From the NCBI GenBank assembly GCA_030151885.1, contig JASLCG010000037.1, forward strand, positions 1 through 21,427: a stretch of DNA of 21,427 nt, in the 5' to 3' direction. Each line of letters opens with the position of its first letter. The stretch's first letter is position 1. Shown in pieces: positions 1 through 8,764 of this stretch. The notes beneath the pieces are model-generated. The model saw only the letters and a list, made by a program, of their open reading frames with translations. It had not been told where the DNA came from and searched no databases. The translations under genes and the position numbers were made by a program. Source of the stretch: Bacteroides sp. (GTDB lineage Bacteria > Bacteroidota > Bacteroidia > Bacteroidales > Bacteroidaceae).

Positions 1-395
1 AGGGACTAAAATAGGGTAAGTCTATGTGCTTTTAATAGTATTAATGAAAATATAGAAAGCAGTAAATAGTTGTTTAGAGTGCTTGTAAGCTGTATTTAGT
101 ATTAAAGCTGTTTATATCATTACTCCCCTGTGGGTGTACAATGCTTACTGATAATCAACTAATTACAGCTAAGCGGGATTAATTCAGGGACGAAAAGGAG
201 ATTTAGCAATTAAATTTATCCATTTCGTCCTTTTTTAATTGATCAATAATCTTGGTATACGGTTTCATGGGATCAATCCCAAATGTTGTGTGTAATTAAA
301 GAAAAATAATTTACTTTACGGCTATAAATAAAACGTTATGGAAAATTACATAGAGTTTGTAAAGTTGATTCTCCTTGAATTCTTAGTAAATCACT
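1..395. other. Left-edge non-coding stretch
   Basis: All six frames are broken by frequent stops and I recognise no protein or RNA gene. The only structure I can support is the two-part hairpin at 186-236. The longest plus-strand open stretch that ends here (78-182, no good start) gives a low-complexity Leu/Cys-rich peptide that looks like chance. The segment is probably the 3' flank of a gene lying to the left of the window. Confidence 0.5.
186..236 (+). terminator. Two-part hairpin followed by a T-run
   Basis: GGACGAAA at 188-195 pairs exactly with TTTCGTCC at 223-230. An A-T pair and a G-U pair can extend the base outward. Inside the loop, ATTTA (201-205) pairs with TAAAT (211-215) around GCAAT. 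The outer stem is followed at once by six T residues and AATT on the plus strand. This is the form of a rho-independent terminator with an interrupted stem. It would end a plus-strand transcript coming from outside the window, since no plus-strand gene precedes it here. Confidence 0.45.
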
Positions 396-746
396 TTAAT
401 CTAGTAAAAACAGTAAAGTAAGATGAGGTGATGTATCTCTACTTTGAGGAACTAAATAATCTGGTATTTCAGTAAAGAAATAGTCATAATATTCTGGTAG
501 AAAAAACGAGTTAGATTGGCTGTGTCTTGGTTTAAAAATAACACTTTGACCTTCGTACTTTATAAAATCTTGTTCTTTAGGAGTAGATCTTAAATTACCT
601 ATAATTCTAAAATCTATTACTAGGTAATCTATGTTAGGAGTAGTTATTATCTGAGTTGTATTAGAATCAAATTTTTCATGTTTTAGTTGTTCTACCTTTT
701 TCCTCTCTAATAATTATTTGAGCATATCTTTCAGTTTTTCAACTAT
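396..746 (-). pseudogene. Decayed coding remnant of unknown family
   Basis: On the minus strand an open frame of 105 codons runs from 713 down to a TAA at 396-398, with no ATG, GTG or TTG near its beginning. The predicted peptide is protein-like: a charged helical start (LLERKKVEQLKHEKF), then segments such as IDYLVIDFRIIGNLR and SNSFFLPEYYDYFF. In the same frame, just upstream of a TAA at 714-716, the sequence reads IVEKLKDMLK. The amphipathic helical pattern therefore seems to continue straight through the stop, as if a Gln or Glu codon had mutated to TAA. Another in-frame TAA at 747-749 closes the upstream side. I do not recognise the family and see no resemblance to the PL8 lyase next to it. 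It could instead be a short gene with an unrecognised start, but a degraded gene is the simpler reading. Confidence 0.4.
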
Positions 747-786
747 TTATAAAGTGTATAGCCTGTGATTTTATAGTTTGTTGTTT

Positions 787-816
787 TATTTATTAAGTAA
801 ATTTACTTAATAAATA
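787..816. repeat. Perfect 30-bp AT-rich palindrome
   Basis: The 30 bases are exactly self-complementary with no loop. The centre is AAATTT between 801 and 802, each half reads TATTTATTAAGTAAA outward to inward, and one G-C pair lies at 797/806. It sits between the decayed remnant and the terminator of the PL8 operon. A palindrome without a spacer is more typical of a protein-binding site or a recombination scar than of a terminator, and there is no T-run after it. AT-richness makes short palindromes common here, but 15 consecutive matching pairs is well above expectation. Confidence 0.6.
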
Positions 817-863
817 TTCTAAATATAGCATTTTACATTTAAAATGTTTTTAGCTAAAAACAG

Positions 864-907
864 TAAAACCGAATTAGTATTTACTAGAAATTACCAATTC
901 GGTTTTA
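864..907 (-). terminator. Terminator of the sulfatase-PL8 operon
   Basis: TAAAACCGAATT (864-875) and AATTCGGTTTTA (896-907) form a perfect 12-bp stem around a 20-nt loop, starting 31 bases beyond the stop of the last lyase gene. Read on the minus strand, the stem ends in GGTTTTA and is followed by CTGTTTTTAG, so the T-rich tail expected of an intrinsic terminator is present. The stem also has As at its base on the other side, so it could act in both directions. Confidence 0.65.
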
Positions 908-938
908 TTAATTAGATGAAATTTAGCTTATAACTATT

Positions 939-3900
939 CTACTTATCTTTGACTAATTCGATGTCATAGCTGAAACCATGTTGACAATAAACAGTAATTT
1001 CTGTTTGAGCGTTTACTACCTCTACACTATAGTTTTTATCCTCTTTAGTAGGTTTCCACTTCCCATTTACTACCAGTTTAACAGGCATTACTTTACTTTC
1101 GTTATTTCTCCATGGAACGGCATAAGGATTAACCATTCTCCTTTTTCCATCCTTATCTCTAATCTCTCTAGATTCACCAGTATAGAATGCTAAATCTGGA
1201 TTAGCTACTGAAATAATTCTAGTTTTTCCTTGTTCTTTAGCCATCACAAGGCATGGTGTATCTACGCTCTTTATAACATCAACACTTTGATATATGGGTT
1301 CAAAAAACACGAAAGAGGTGGTCTTACTACTTTTATCTTTGACAACATGTGCAATGTTGTCATGTTTTATCACTTCGTATGATTTAGCTGCCTTTTGTAA
1401 CTCTTTTCTAGAAGTTTGGGGCATAACCATATATTCATATTTTTCGTTTTTAGGAGCTTTCCCATGATTGATTGTTAAACTAACCCAATCACCTTTTGAC
1501 TTTTCTCCAGTATTTAGTCTAGAGTGTTGTGGGTAATTCTTTTCGAATAGTAGTTTAGAACTGTAATTGTTTGGAATGTAGTAACCTGTACCAATATGAT
1601 CCATCCAGAAGTTTACATTAGGATTATCTTCCCAAAAACTCTTATCTTCTTGATTTAAAATAGCCAATTGGAATAGGGTTGTTTCTGTAGTATATTCTTT
1701 ATTATTATTTTGAATATCAGAACCTAAAGCTATAATCTTATTACCAAAGAAGTGGTAAGACTTTCTAGCTCTATGGCTACCATCGTATCTGTCGTGTTCG
1801 TGTAATTTAATGCCAAAAGCACCATTTTCACCTTCTTGGCTAATACCTCCAGAGAAAGATTCATCCGAAAGGAGCATTTCAGAGCTGTTTTTAGCAGCTC
1901 GCATCAATTCAATAGGTAGGTTTATAGCTGTAGTACCAGGTATTCTAGCCCAGTTAAACCCTTCTTCTATCCATCCACTAGTTTTAGGAGTTACTACTTC
2001 TCTATTTTTGCTAGTTAAGATTTGAAGTGTGCCGTAAGATAAGTATCGTCCGTAGAAATTTTCTCTAGCATAGTGTTCTGAAGCCCAGAAATATCGTGAA
2101 AAACCTTTAGCAAGTGCTAACCAGTTTGCTCTTCTGTGTGCAGAGATTGAGGCGTAACCCATCTCTAAATTACCATTTGGATGAGCTTCTGCAGATATGC
2201 CTTTATGAATTAGTAGTTTGCTTACATCATTAACTTGTTTGGTATTTGCCGTAGGCACATATTCAGGAGTTTCATCGTTTCCAGTAGTCTGTATTAATCT
2301 TAAAAAGGCTGCTCCCATCTCTTTGTCAATTTCATGTTTTTGGTCGGGGGTTCCTGAAAGAGCCATCTTTGCATATTGAAAAGGAACAAGTTGGCCTCTA
2401 CCATCAGGATGTCTGCCCGACATAGCCAATGGAAAATAATTTTGATTACAATAGAAGCGCATATTTAATAGTACTCTCTTGATGGTCGAATGTCCTTCTT
2501 CCGAAATAGCAAAAGGAGTAGCATGAAAAATATATATCATATCAGTAACACCATCAAGTCCTCCAACTGCATAAGCAGGGTAGTGATTAACGTGGTGAAA
2601 TGCTCCTCCATCCACTTTAAAAGCACCATTAAGACCATTGGCTGGCTTGCATCCTGTATCTACCCATCTACTATAAGCCTTTATGTATTGGAACTTAAGC
2701 GGAGAATCTTCCATTATTAATATGCTACATATTTTAGCTTGTGCCAATGTGTTGAAAGCATCCATGTCTTGTCCATTTGCAGTAGGCTTAATAAAGACTT
2801 CGTTTACCTGTGCATACCATTGAAGAGTCTTGTATGCCATATCAAGTTTATTGTGCTTTATTAGCACCTCTTTCATTAAGAAGTATGATGTAAATAATCC
2901 TCTAAAGCTATATCCGTAGTGGCTAGCACTTCCTAATCCACTTCCAAAAATTACCCCTTGATCCGAAGCATAGTCATACATATCAATAAACATTGCCTCT
3001 AGTTGCTCCTTTAGCTTACTATCTGATGTGTGGATGTAGTTATTAGCAACTTTGTACATTAAATTAAAATAGTCTTTATATTCTTGTCCACGTTTAGCGT
3101 ATAGAGTACGAGTCCAATTTGGTATTAGTTTTTCCAAAGGCTCAGAGTTGTACACATAGAATAGGGGAGTACCATCTATAAAACGCTCATTTCGTTTTAT
3201 ATTATACTTTGCTAGCTCTTTTTGAAGTTGGGTTACTTTTTTCTGATTAACCGTTGTCTCTTTTTCAATTACCTGGCGCAGTCTAGCTTCTAGTAATTTA
3301 GAAGTCTCTTTATCAGCCTCTGTTAGTCTATTTACTTGTAGAGATTCATCGGGCTGTATTTGATATGTTTCTAACATTAATTGCCAGTGATTTGTTACAC
3401 CTTTATTTACAAAAGGCTGTTGAAAATCTTGTGTGTGGTGTCTTTTGTCTGCTCTAGAGCTTGTAACAATCATATCTAAGAAAAGCTCTCCTTTTTGATT
3501 TGGAGAGATAATTTTGATTTGATTCATACCTTCTTTTGGCTTGCCTTGCATATCTCTTTTGTATGCGACATGAATTGCTCTCCAGCCTGTGAAGTTAAGG
3601 TTGAATTGGAACCATGAGCACTTTTCTTGATCTTTGTAAAATTCAAAGGTCATTGGTGTATCAGAAGGAATTACATTGTAAATCCATGCAGAGAATGTAG
3701 AGATATGTGAACTGCCTGATGGGGTATCTTCATAATGTAAGTCTTTATGGATATTAAGAGTAGCTTGCTCGTTAAAAGTCCATCTGAGCGCACTTTTCCC
3801 ATCTTTATAGCGTAGGTTAGATACTTCAATTGCTTTATTGCTACTGGTTATGTAGCTTGGCAATTCTTCTTCGAAAGAGAGTAATCTCTCATGTTTAATC

Positions 3901-3968
3901 AACTCTTGTGCAGAAGTTGACGTAGCTCCTAATAAAAGGAGTAGGTATATTATGTGTTTTTTCATCAT
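939..3968 (-). CDS. Chondroitin sulfate ABC-type lyase, PL8 (paralogue 1)
   Basis: This gene encodes a secreted polysaccharide lyase that cleaves hexosaminide-uronic acid bonds of chondroitin or dermatan sulfate by beta-elimination, giving unsaturated disaccharides. Its 1009 residues are close to the 1021 of Proteus ABC lyase I. A signal peptide (about 1-20, ending TSTSA before QE) leads into a galactose-binding-like N-terminal domain (about 25-180). An alpha/alpha-toroid follows (about 200-600), then the C-terminal beta-sandwich domains. The family's catalytic residues are readable: His459 and Tyr466 in the HHVNHYPAY motif, Arg519 in SGRHPDG, and Glu631 in SEHYARENFYGRY. The extra histidines His350 and His458 fit those reported to let ABC lyases act on both uronic acid epimers. 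The start is the first of two adjacent ATG codons. It is the last gene of the left arm, 86 bp after its paralogue. Preference among chondroitin, dermatan and hyaluronan cannot be read from sequence. Confidence 0.93.
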   Translation of the reverse strand: MMKKHIIYLLLLLGATSTSAQELIKHERLLSFEEELPSYITSSNKAIEVSNLRYKDGKSALRWTFNEQATLNIHKDLHYEDTPSGSSHISTFSAWIYNVIPSDTPMTFEFYKDQEKCSWFQFNLNFTGWRAIHVAYKRDMQGKPKEGMNQIKIISPNQKGELFLDMIVTSSRADKRHHTQDFQQPFVNKGVTNHWQLMLETYQIQPDESLQVNRLTEADKETSKLLEARLRQVIEKETTVNQKKVTQLQKELAKYNIKRNERFIDGTPLFYVYNSEPLEKLIPNWTRTLYAKRGQEYKDYFNLMYKVANNYIHTSDSKLKEQLEAMFIDMYDYASDQGVIFGSGLGSASHYGYSFRGLFTSYFLMKEVLIKHNKLDMAYKTLQWYAQVNEVFIKPTANGQDMDAFNTLAQAKICSILIMEDSPLKFQYIKAYSRWVDTGCKPANGLNGAFKVDGGAFHHVNHYPAYAVGGLDGVTDMIYIFHATPFAISEEGHSTIKRVLLNMRFYCNQNYFPLAMSGRHPDGRGQLVPFQYAKMALSGTPDQKHEIDKEMGAAFLRLIQTTGNDETPEYVPTANTKQVNDVSKLLIHKGISAEAHPNGNLEMGYASISAHRRANWLALAKGFSRYFWASEHYARENFYGRYLSYGTLQILTSKNREVVTPKTSGWIEEGFNWARIPGTTAINLPIELMRAAKNSSEMLLSDESFSGGISQEGENGAFGIKLHEHDRYDGSHRARKSYHFFGNKIIALGSDIQNNNKEYTTETTLFQLAILNQEDKSFWEDNPNVNFWMDHIGTGYYIPNNYSSKLLFEKNYPQHSRLNTGEKSKGDWVSLTINHGKAPKNEKYEYMVMPQTSRKELQKAAKSYEVIKHDNIAHVVKDKSSKTTSFVFFEPIYQSVDVIKSVDTPCLVMAKEQGKTRIISVANPDLAFYTGESREIRDKDGKRRMVNPYAVPWRNNESKVMPVKLVVNGKWKPTKEDKNYSVEVVNAQTEITVYCQHGFSYDIELVKDK

Positions 3969-4000
3969 TTCAATTTATGGTAATTTGAGGTAGTATAAGC

Positions 4001-4040
4001 ATAAAGAGAGGGTACATTTTTATATGTACACTCTCTTTAT
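4001..4040 (-). other. Intercistronic hairpin between the two PL8 genes
   Basis: ATAAAGAGAG-G-GTACAT (4001-4017) pairs with ATGTAC-A-CTCTCTTTAT (4024-4040): 16 of 17 pairs, with one G-A mismatch at 4011/4030 and a 6-nt loop. It begins 14 bases past the stop of the upstream lyase. On the minus strand it is followed by GCTTATAC rather than a T-run, so it is a weak candidate for a full terminator. It more likely stabilises the 3' end of the upstream message, marks a processing site, or partly attenuates expression of the second lyase. Confidence 0.5.
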
Positions 4041-4054
4041 AAATAAACACTAAA

Positions 4055-7000
4055 TCATTTAATCTGTCTTAGTTTAACATTCATACTACGTCCATCTTTA
4101 CATTGGAACTCTAGTATAGTTTTATTTTTATCTGTATTGATTTTTATAAAATCGTCGTTTTGCTCTACCATCCATTTGCCACGAAGTATTACAGTTACAG
4201 GCAGTGTTTGGCTAGGGTTTGAAATCCAAGGTCTTGAATAGATACTCCTTTCAATTCGTTTACCATTAGAGTCATATACTTCGTCTGCTTCTCCTATATA
4301 TAATGCTAAGTCTGGGTTAGCAACAGTTAAGTCTATCTCTTTCTTTGCTTCTGTTAACATGACTAGGCAACTAGAGTCTATACTCTCAATTATTTTTGAT
4401 GGTAGTGTAGAAGGTGTTTCAAATAGAGCAAACGATGTAGTATTACTTATGTTATCTTTTACAATGTGTGCTTTACTATCTTTTTGCAGTACACTATAAG
4501 AGTTTTCAATCTTATGGATTGTATTTAAAGTGTAATCTGTTTTTGGCATAACTACATATTCGTATGTAGCACCTTTAGGATTTTTACCATGATCAATAAC
4601 AAGGTTAGTCCAATTTCCTTCTGATGGTTTGCCTGTGTTTTGTAATCTTGATTGCTGCGGAAAATTCTTTTCGAATAGAAGGTTGTTTTCAGCTTTTTTA
4701 GGAATAAAATAACCTGTACCTAATTGATCTTTCCAGAATGTAGGGTTCTCTTTATAATTATTCCAATAATTTTTAAACTCATCGGTAGCACCTGTAGTTT
4801 GGAAAATAGTGGTTTCTGTATTGAATTCTATATTATCATTCTCTATATCTGATCCTAGACAAATAATTCTATCCGCAAAGAAATGGTATGACTTATTGGC
4901 ACGCATACTACCATTGTATTTGTCGTGCTCATGAAGCTTCATTGCAAATAAACCATCTATTTTATTGTGCGAAAGTCCTCCTGCAAAAGCTTCGTCCGAA
5001 TAAAGCATCTCTTCAAAACCAGAGAAAACATCTACATTGAGTACATTTGCTTTTAGCTGTTCTACGGGTAGATGAATAGCAGTAGTTCCAGGAATTCTTC
5101 CCCAATCAAATCCTGGTTGTAGCCATCCACTTGTTTCGGGGGTAACGTCTTCTCCTTCGTTAGCTGTAAATATTTGCATACTACCATGAGCAAGGTATCG
5201 ACCATATAAATTAGCACCTAGGTAATGTTCTGCAGCCCAAAGGTATCTCGAATGCCCTCTAACTATGGCAGACCAGTTATCTCTTCTATGTGCTGATACA
5301 CATCCGTAGCCAAGAGCAATGTTGCCCGAAGGGTCTTTTTCTGCTGTAATTCCATTTTTATGGAAAATATCCGAGAATAGTTTAACCTCTTTAGGTGAGC
5401 TTTTTGGCATATACTCTGGTTTTTCTTCGGTGCTATTAGTACTAACTAGTCTTAAATATGCTGCCGCCATATCTGCATCTATTTGGCTCTTTTTATCGGG
5501 TGTACCAGATAATGCCATTCTTGCATAGTGTAATGGAATTATTTCTCCTTTTCCATCAGGGTGTCTTCCAGACATAGATAATGGGAAGTGAGTTTTATTG
5601 CAGTAAAAGCGCATAGTGAGTAGTACATTTTTTAATGTCTCATGTCCAAGTTCAGATACAGCAAAAGAGGTATTATTTAAGAGGTACAGCATATTTGTAG
5701 CCCCATTCAATCCGCCGACTGCATAAGCAGGGTAATTGTTTCTATGGTGAAAAGCTCCACCGTCAGCTTTAAATGCGCCATCTAGTCCTGGAGATGGTTT
5801 GCAACCTGTATCAATCCATCTGCTAAAAGCTTTTAGGTATTGAATTTTTTCAGGAGAATTCTCCATAATCATAATACTGCATATACGACCCATTGATAAT
5901 GTGTTGAATGAGTCCATATCTATTCCATCTTTCTCTGGTCTTAAAAAAGTCTCGTTAGTTTGTGCATACCACTGTAATGTTTTAGAAGCTTGTTCTAATA
6001 CGTTGTTTTCAGCAAGAACATCTTTCATTAAGTAATATGATGTAAACATAGTTCTAAAACTATATCCATAATGGGTTGCATTACCTATGCCACTACCATA
6101 TGCAATTCCTTGGTCTGTTGCATGGTAATACATGTCCATAAACATTTTTGCAAGATCTCTCTTTAATTTAGTATCTGTTGTATTATGGTAATTATTAGCT
6201 AGCTTAAACATCAAATTAAAATACTTCTGATACTCTTGTCCTGTAGTTACATATATATTTTTATGCCATCCTTCTTGTAATCTTTCAAAAGACTCTGCCC
6301 ATCTGGCAAAGAAAAGTGATTTTCCAGTAATTTGTCCATTGAAATAGGCTATGTTATATGTATTGAACTCTTTACGTAAGCTCTCTATTTTTTTATCATT
6401 AACCGATGTTTTAGATGTAATTAACTCTCTTAATCTATTATCAACTGTTACTACCTCTTTATAATCACGGACCAATTGCTCGTTGGAAGTAGGGTATAGT
6501 GCAGGATCTGGTTTAATATGGCTATTAGCCAACATAATAAGCCAGTGATTAGTAATACCTTTATTAAGGAATGGAAGGTGAATATCAGGTGTGTGGTGTC
6601 TGTGGTCTACTTTTGCAGCTGTAATTATTAGGTCAATATAAACTTTACCTTCAACATCAGGAGCTTGAATTTTTATTTCGTTCATGCCTTCAAGTGGTTG
6701 TCCATTCATATCTCTTTCGTACGAGGCATAAATTGCTCTCCAGCCTGTAAAGTTCATATCCATAGGAAAGCTAGAGCATTTTTTACCATCTTTTAGGAAG
6801 TTAAATTCTAGACTTCCATCTATAGCTTTTGTGTTGTAAATCCACATAGTAAAGGTAGATAGGTAAGTATCTACACCAGATGGATCTTTTACTTCAAATT
6901 TCAGGTCTTTGTTAATAGTTAAAGATGTGTTTGGTTTAAAATTCCACATCAAACTTTGCTTACCATCTTTAAATTTATCTTGAGATAATTTGATGGCAGA

Positions 7001-7141
7001 GTTATTCGCTTTTATGTATGTAGGTATTTTATCTCCTTCGAAAGATATTAGTCGATCATGTTCTATTACTTGTGCTTGTGAAGCAGTAACACTAGCTAAT
7101 GTAAGACAAGTAAATAGTATTTTTTTTAAGTCTATTTTCAT
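4055..7141 (-). CDS. Chondroitin sulfate ABC-type lyase, PL8 (paralogue 2)
   Basis: This 1028-residue secreted lyase has the same domain order as its neighbour and is visibly homologous to it along the full length. Shared blocks include YPAYAVGGL, MALSGTPD, IPGTTAI, LHEHD and KSYHFF. The signal peptide is about residues 1-23 (SVTASQA before QV). The active site is complete: His466 and Tyr473 in HHRNNYPAY, Arg526 in SGRHPDG, Glu638 in AEHY, with His357 and His465 as the accessory histidines. The spacings Tyr to Arg (53) and Arg to Glu (112) are identical in both paralogues. The gene starts only 9 bases after the sulfatase stop, so the two are translated from one message. It carries a short insertion relative to paralogue 1 around residues 697-708 (NVLNVDVFSGFE). 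The pair may divide labour between long chains and oligosaccharides or between sulfation patterns, which is inference only. Confidence 0.93.
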   Translation of the reverse strand: MKIDLKKILFTCLTLASVTASQAQVIEHDRLISFEGDKIPTYIKANNSAIKLSQDKFKDGKQSLMWNFKPNTSLTINKDLKFEVKDPSGVDTYLSTFTMWIYNTKAIDGSLEFNFLKDGKKCSSFPMDMNFTGWRAIYASYERDMNGQPLEGMNEIKIQAPDVEGKVYIDLIITAAKVDHRHHTPDIHLPFLNKGITNHWLIMLANSHIKPDPALYPTSNEQLVRDYKEVVTVDNRLRELITSKTSVNDKKIESLRKEFNTYNIAYFNGQITGKSLFFARWAESFERLQEGWHKNIYVTTGQEYQKYFNLMFKLANNYHNTTDTKLKRDLAKMFMDMYYHATDQGIAYGSGIGNATHYGYSFRTMFTSYYLMKDVLAENNVLEQASKTLQWYAQTNETFLRPEKDGIDMDSFNTLSMGRICSIMIMENSPEKIQYLKAFSRWIDTGCKPSPGLDGAFKADGGAFHHRNNYPAYAVGGLNGATNMLYLLNNTSFAVSELGHETLKNVLLTMRFYCNKTHFPLSMSGRHPDGKGEIIPLHYARMALSGTPDKKSQIDADMAAAYLRLVSTNSTEEKPEYMPKSSPKEVKLFSDIFHKNGITAEKDPSGNIALGYGCVSAHRRDNWSAIVRGHSRYLWAAEHYLGANLYGRYLAHGSMQIFTANEGEDVTPETSGWLQPGFDWGRIPGTTAIHLPVEQLKANVLNVDVFSGFEEMLYSDEAFAGGLSHNKIDGLFAMKLHEHDKYNGSMRANKSYHFFADRIICLGSDIENDNIEFNTETTIFQTTGATDEFKNYWNNYKENPTFWKDQLGTGYFIPKKAENNLLFEKNFPQQSRLQNTGKPSEGNWTNLVIDHGKNPKGATYEYVVMPKTDYTLNTIHKIENSYSVLQKDSKAHIVKDNISNTTSFALFETPSTLPSKIIESIDSSCLVMLTEAKKEIDLTVANPDLALYIGEADEVYDSNGKRIERSIYSRPWISNPSQTLPVTVILRGKWMVEQNDDFIKINTDKNKTILEFQCKDGRSMNVKLRQIK

Positions 7142-7150
7142 CTGATTTGT

Positions 7151-8701
7151 TTAGTTGTAGTTAATGATATCTGATAATATTTTTTCTTCATACCATCTAT
7201 CCTGAGTCTCTTTAAGTAGTTCGGCAAGCTCAGAACATAACTCTTTAAATAGAGTAGGATTTTTATGAACATCTAAGTTGTTAAGTTGGTAAGGATCATT
7301 TTTATCATCGAACATTAATATGTTTTCCAGCTCTTTGCTTTGTTTGTTAATATATAGAGCTAATGTATGGTTGTGTGTTTTGATTCCACGTGCTGATGGG
7401 AAGTAGTCGTGTACTAAACCATTTTCATCTTTTGGGCCGTTTAGATTTTGCATATAAATGGCCGACGATGGTCTTTCAATATTATTTGGTTCTTGTAGTA
7501 GAATTTTCGAGAAATCTCTGCCATCTAAGTTTGAAGGAATGCGTTTCTCTAAGCCACTTAATCCTAGTAAAGTGGGCATAATATCAGGAGAAGATAGTAA
7601 TAAATCATCGACATGATGTTGTATTTTATTTGGGTATCTTACTATAAATGGAATGTTAATAGATTCTGCATAAGGAGAATTCTTAGGGTCTATAATTCCT
7701 TGGCTACACATGGTTTCTCCATGGTCAGAAGCAAAAACTACAATGGTGTTTTCACTTATCCCCTGTTGTTCTAAAGCTTCTAATATCCGTCCAAACTCTC
7801 TATCTACTCCCGTAATTGATGCAAAATAAAAAGGAGTTGAAACCTTGGCTTTCTTTAAAGTTTTATCAGCATTTGGCCTAATCAGTAAACTATCAAGAGG
7901 TTTGTCCTTGTATAGGTTGTAATCCTCTTCCATAACATCATCTAGTGAATGATATGGGCTATGAGGTGGGTTCATTGCTACCATTAAGAAGAAAGGCTTT
8001 TTACCATCTCTATCGTTACGTGCATTGGTAATGTATTCAATAGCTTTGTCGGCTTCGTGTTTTGGAGACCACTCTTTTATTTCATGTCTTTTACCTTCTG
8101 TATCCCAGTAGTGTGGAGCTTTGTGTACATCATAAGTACCATAACTGTACCAGTAGTTAAAGCCGTGTCTGTTTTCAGGTGCTGTATATGCATCCCACAC
8201 AGGTCTTTGACTCTCTACATAATGCCCTGGGTTTTGTGGGTCGTTTTTTGTAGGGTGTTCTGCATGTAGTTTTCCAATATATCCACAATCATAGCCAGCA
8301 TTAGCATATACATCACTAATTGTTTCTATATCTTGTCTGATAGAAGAGTTTGGTCTTTCGCTATTACAGTTTAATGTAACTCCACTTCGATCGGGGTACA
8401 TTCCTGTTAGTAGCATACCTCTATGTGGGCTACTAAGTGGAAAGTTACTGATAGCAGATGTTAATACGACAGACTCTTTAGCAAACTTATTTAAAGTTGG
8501 AGTGTGTGTTGGATCAGGTCTAAAATTGACTTTGTCTTTAAAACCATCTTCTCCCCAAAAAGAAAGTCCGTGATTCCTTAATTGATCAGGAAATACATAT
8601 ATAACATTGGGTAGAGATTCTTTTTCTATTGGTTGAGATCCACAAGAAGCAATAGTTAATACACCAATTGTTCCTGTCACTATACTTTTAAAGTTTTTCA
8701 T
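7151..8701 (-). CDS. S1-family sulfatase, Ser-type, lipoprotein
   Basis: This gene encodes a 516-residue arylsulfatase-type enzyme that hydrolyses sulfate esters, here presumably on chondroitin or dermatan sulfate fragments. The N-terminus is a lipoprotein signal with TIASC and lipidated Cys20. The sulfatase signature is SSPHRGMLLTG: Ser90 is the residue to be converted to formylglycine, with Pro92 and Arg94 completing the S-x-P-x-R core. Because it is Ser rather than Cys, maturation needs a radical-SAM anaerobic maturase (anSME), which is not in this window. Other expected residues are visible: Asp39-Gln40 near the N-terminus, Lys144 and His146 (GKLH), His247 (PPHSPY), and Asp326-His327 (SDHGET). 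It is the first gene of a three-gene operon with the two lyases. The position attacked (4-O or 6-O of GalNAc, or 2-O of the uronate) cannot be told, and the locus shows no second sulfatase. Confidence 0.9.
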   Translation of the reverse strand: MKNFKSIVTGTIGVLTIASCGSQPIEKESLPNVIYVFPDQLRNHGLSFWGEDGFKDKVNFRPDPTHTPTLNKFAKESVVLTSAISNFPLSSPHRGMLLTGMYPDRSGVTLNCNSERPNSSIRQDIETISDVYANAGYDCGYIGKLHAEHPTKNDPQNPGHYVESQRPVWDAYTAPENRHGFNYWYSYGTYDVHKAPHYWDTEGKRHEIKEWSPKHEADKAIEYITNARNDRDGKKPFFLMVAMNPPHSPYHSLDDVMEEDYNLYKDKPLDSLLIRPNADKTLKKAKVSTPFYFASITGVDREFGRILEALEQQGISENTIVVFASDHGETMCSQGIIDPKNSPYAESINIPFIVRYPNKIQHHVDDLLLSSPDIMPTLLGLSGLEKRIPSNLDGRDFSKILLQEPNNIERPSSAIYMQNLNGPKDENGLVHDYFPSARGIKTHNHTLALYINKQSKELENILMFDDKNDPYQLNNLDVHKNPTLFKELCSELAELLKETQDRWYEEKILSDIINYN

Positions 8702-8764
8702 ACGTAATACTAGATTAGATTTTATGCTAATATATGGAGCCTGTTTTTTTAGGCTGTATAATAA
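8702..8764 (-). other. Leader of the sulfatase-PL8 operon
   Basis: This is the short stretch between the HTCS terminator and the sulfatase ATG. It contains a small inverted repeat, AGCCT (8738-8742) and AGGCT (8751-8755), around a T7 tract. I find no match to the Bacteroidota TAnnTTTG -7 element on the minus strand. The operon's promoter is therefore either atypical, placed further back near the HTCS terminator, or replaced by read-through from the HTCS gene. Confidence 0.3.

Noticed and set aside
141..182. Short ATG frame (MLTDNQLITAKRD) near the left edge
   Set aside because: Thirteen codons, no supporting start signal and no recognised family; cannot be told from chance.
255..292. Possible tRNA-like T-arm (GGGAT-CAA-TCCC) near 269-280
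   Set aside because: No matching acceptor, D or anticodon stems could be built around it.
978..2720. Plus-strand open frames of 70-76 codons inside the first PL8 gene
   Set aside because: They lie wholly within a well-supported gene on the other strand and have no protein-like features.
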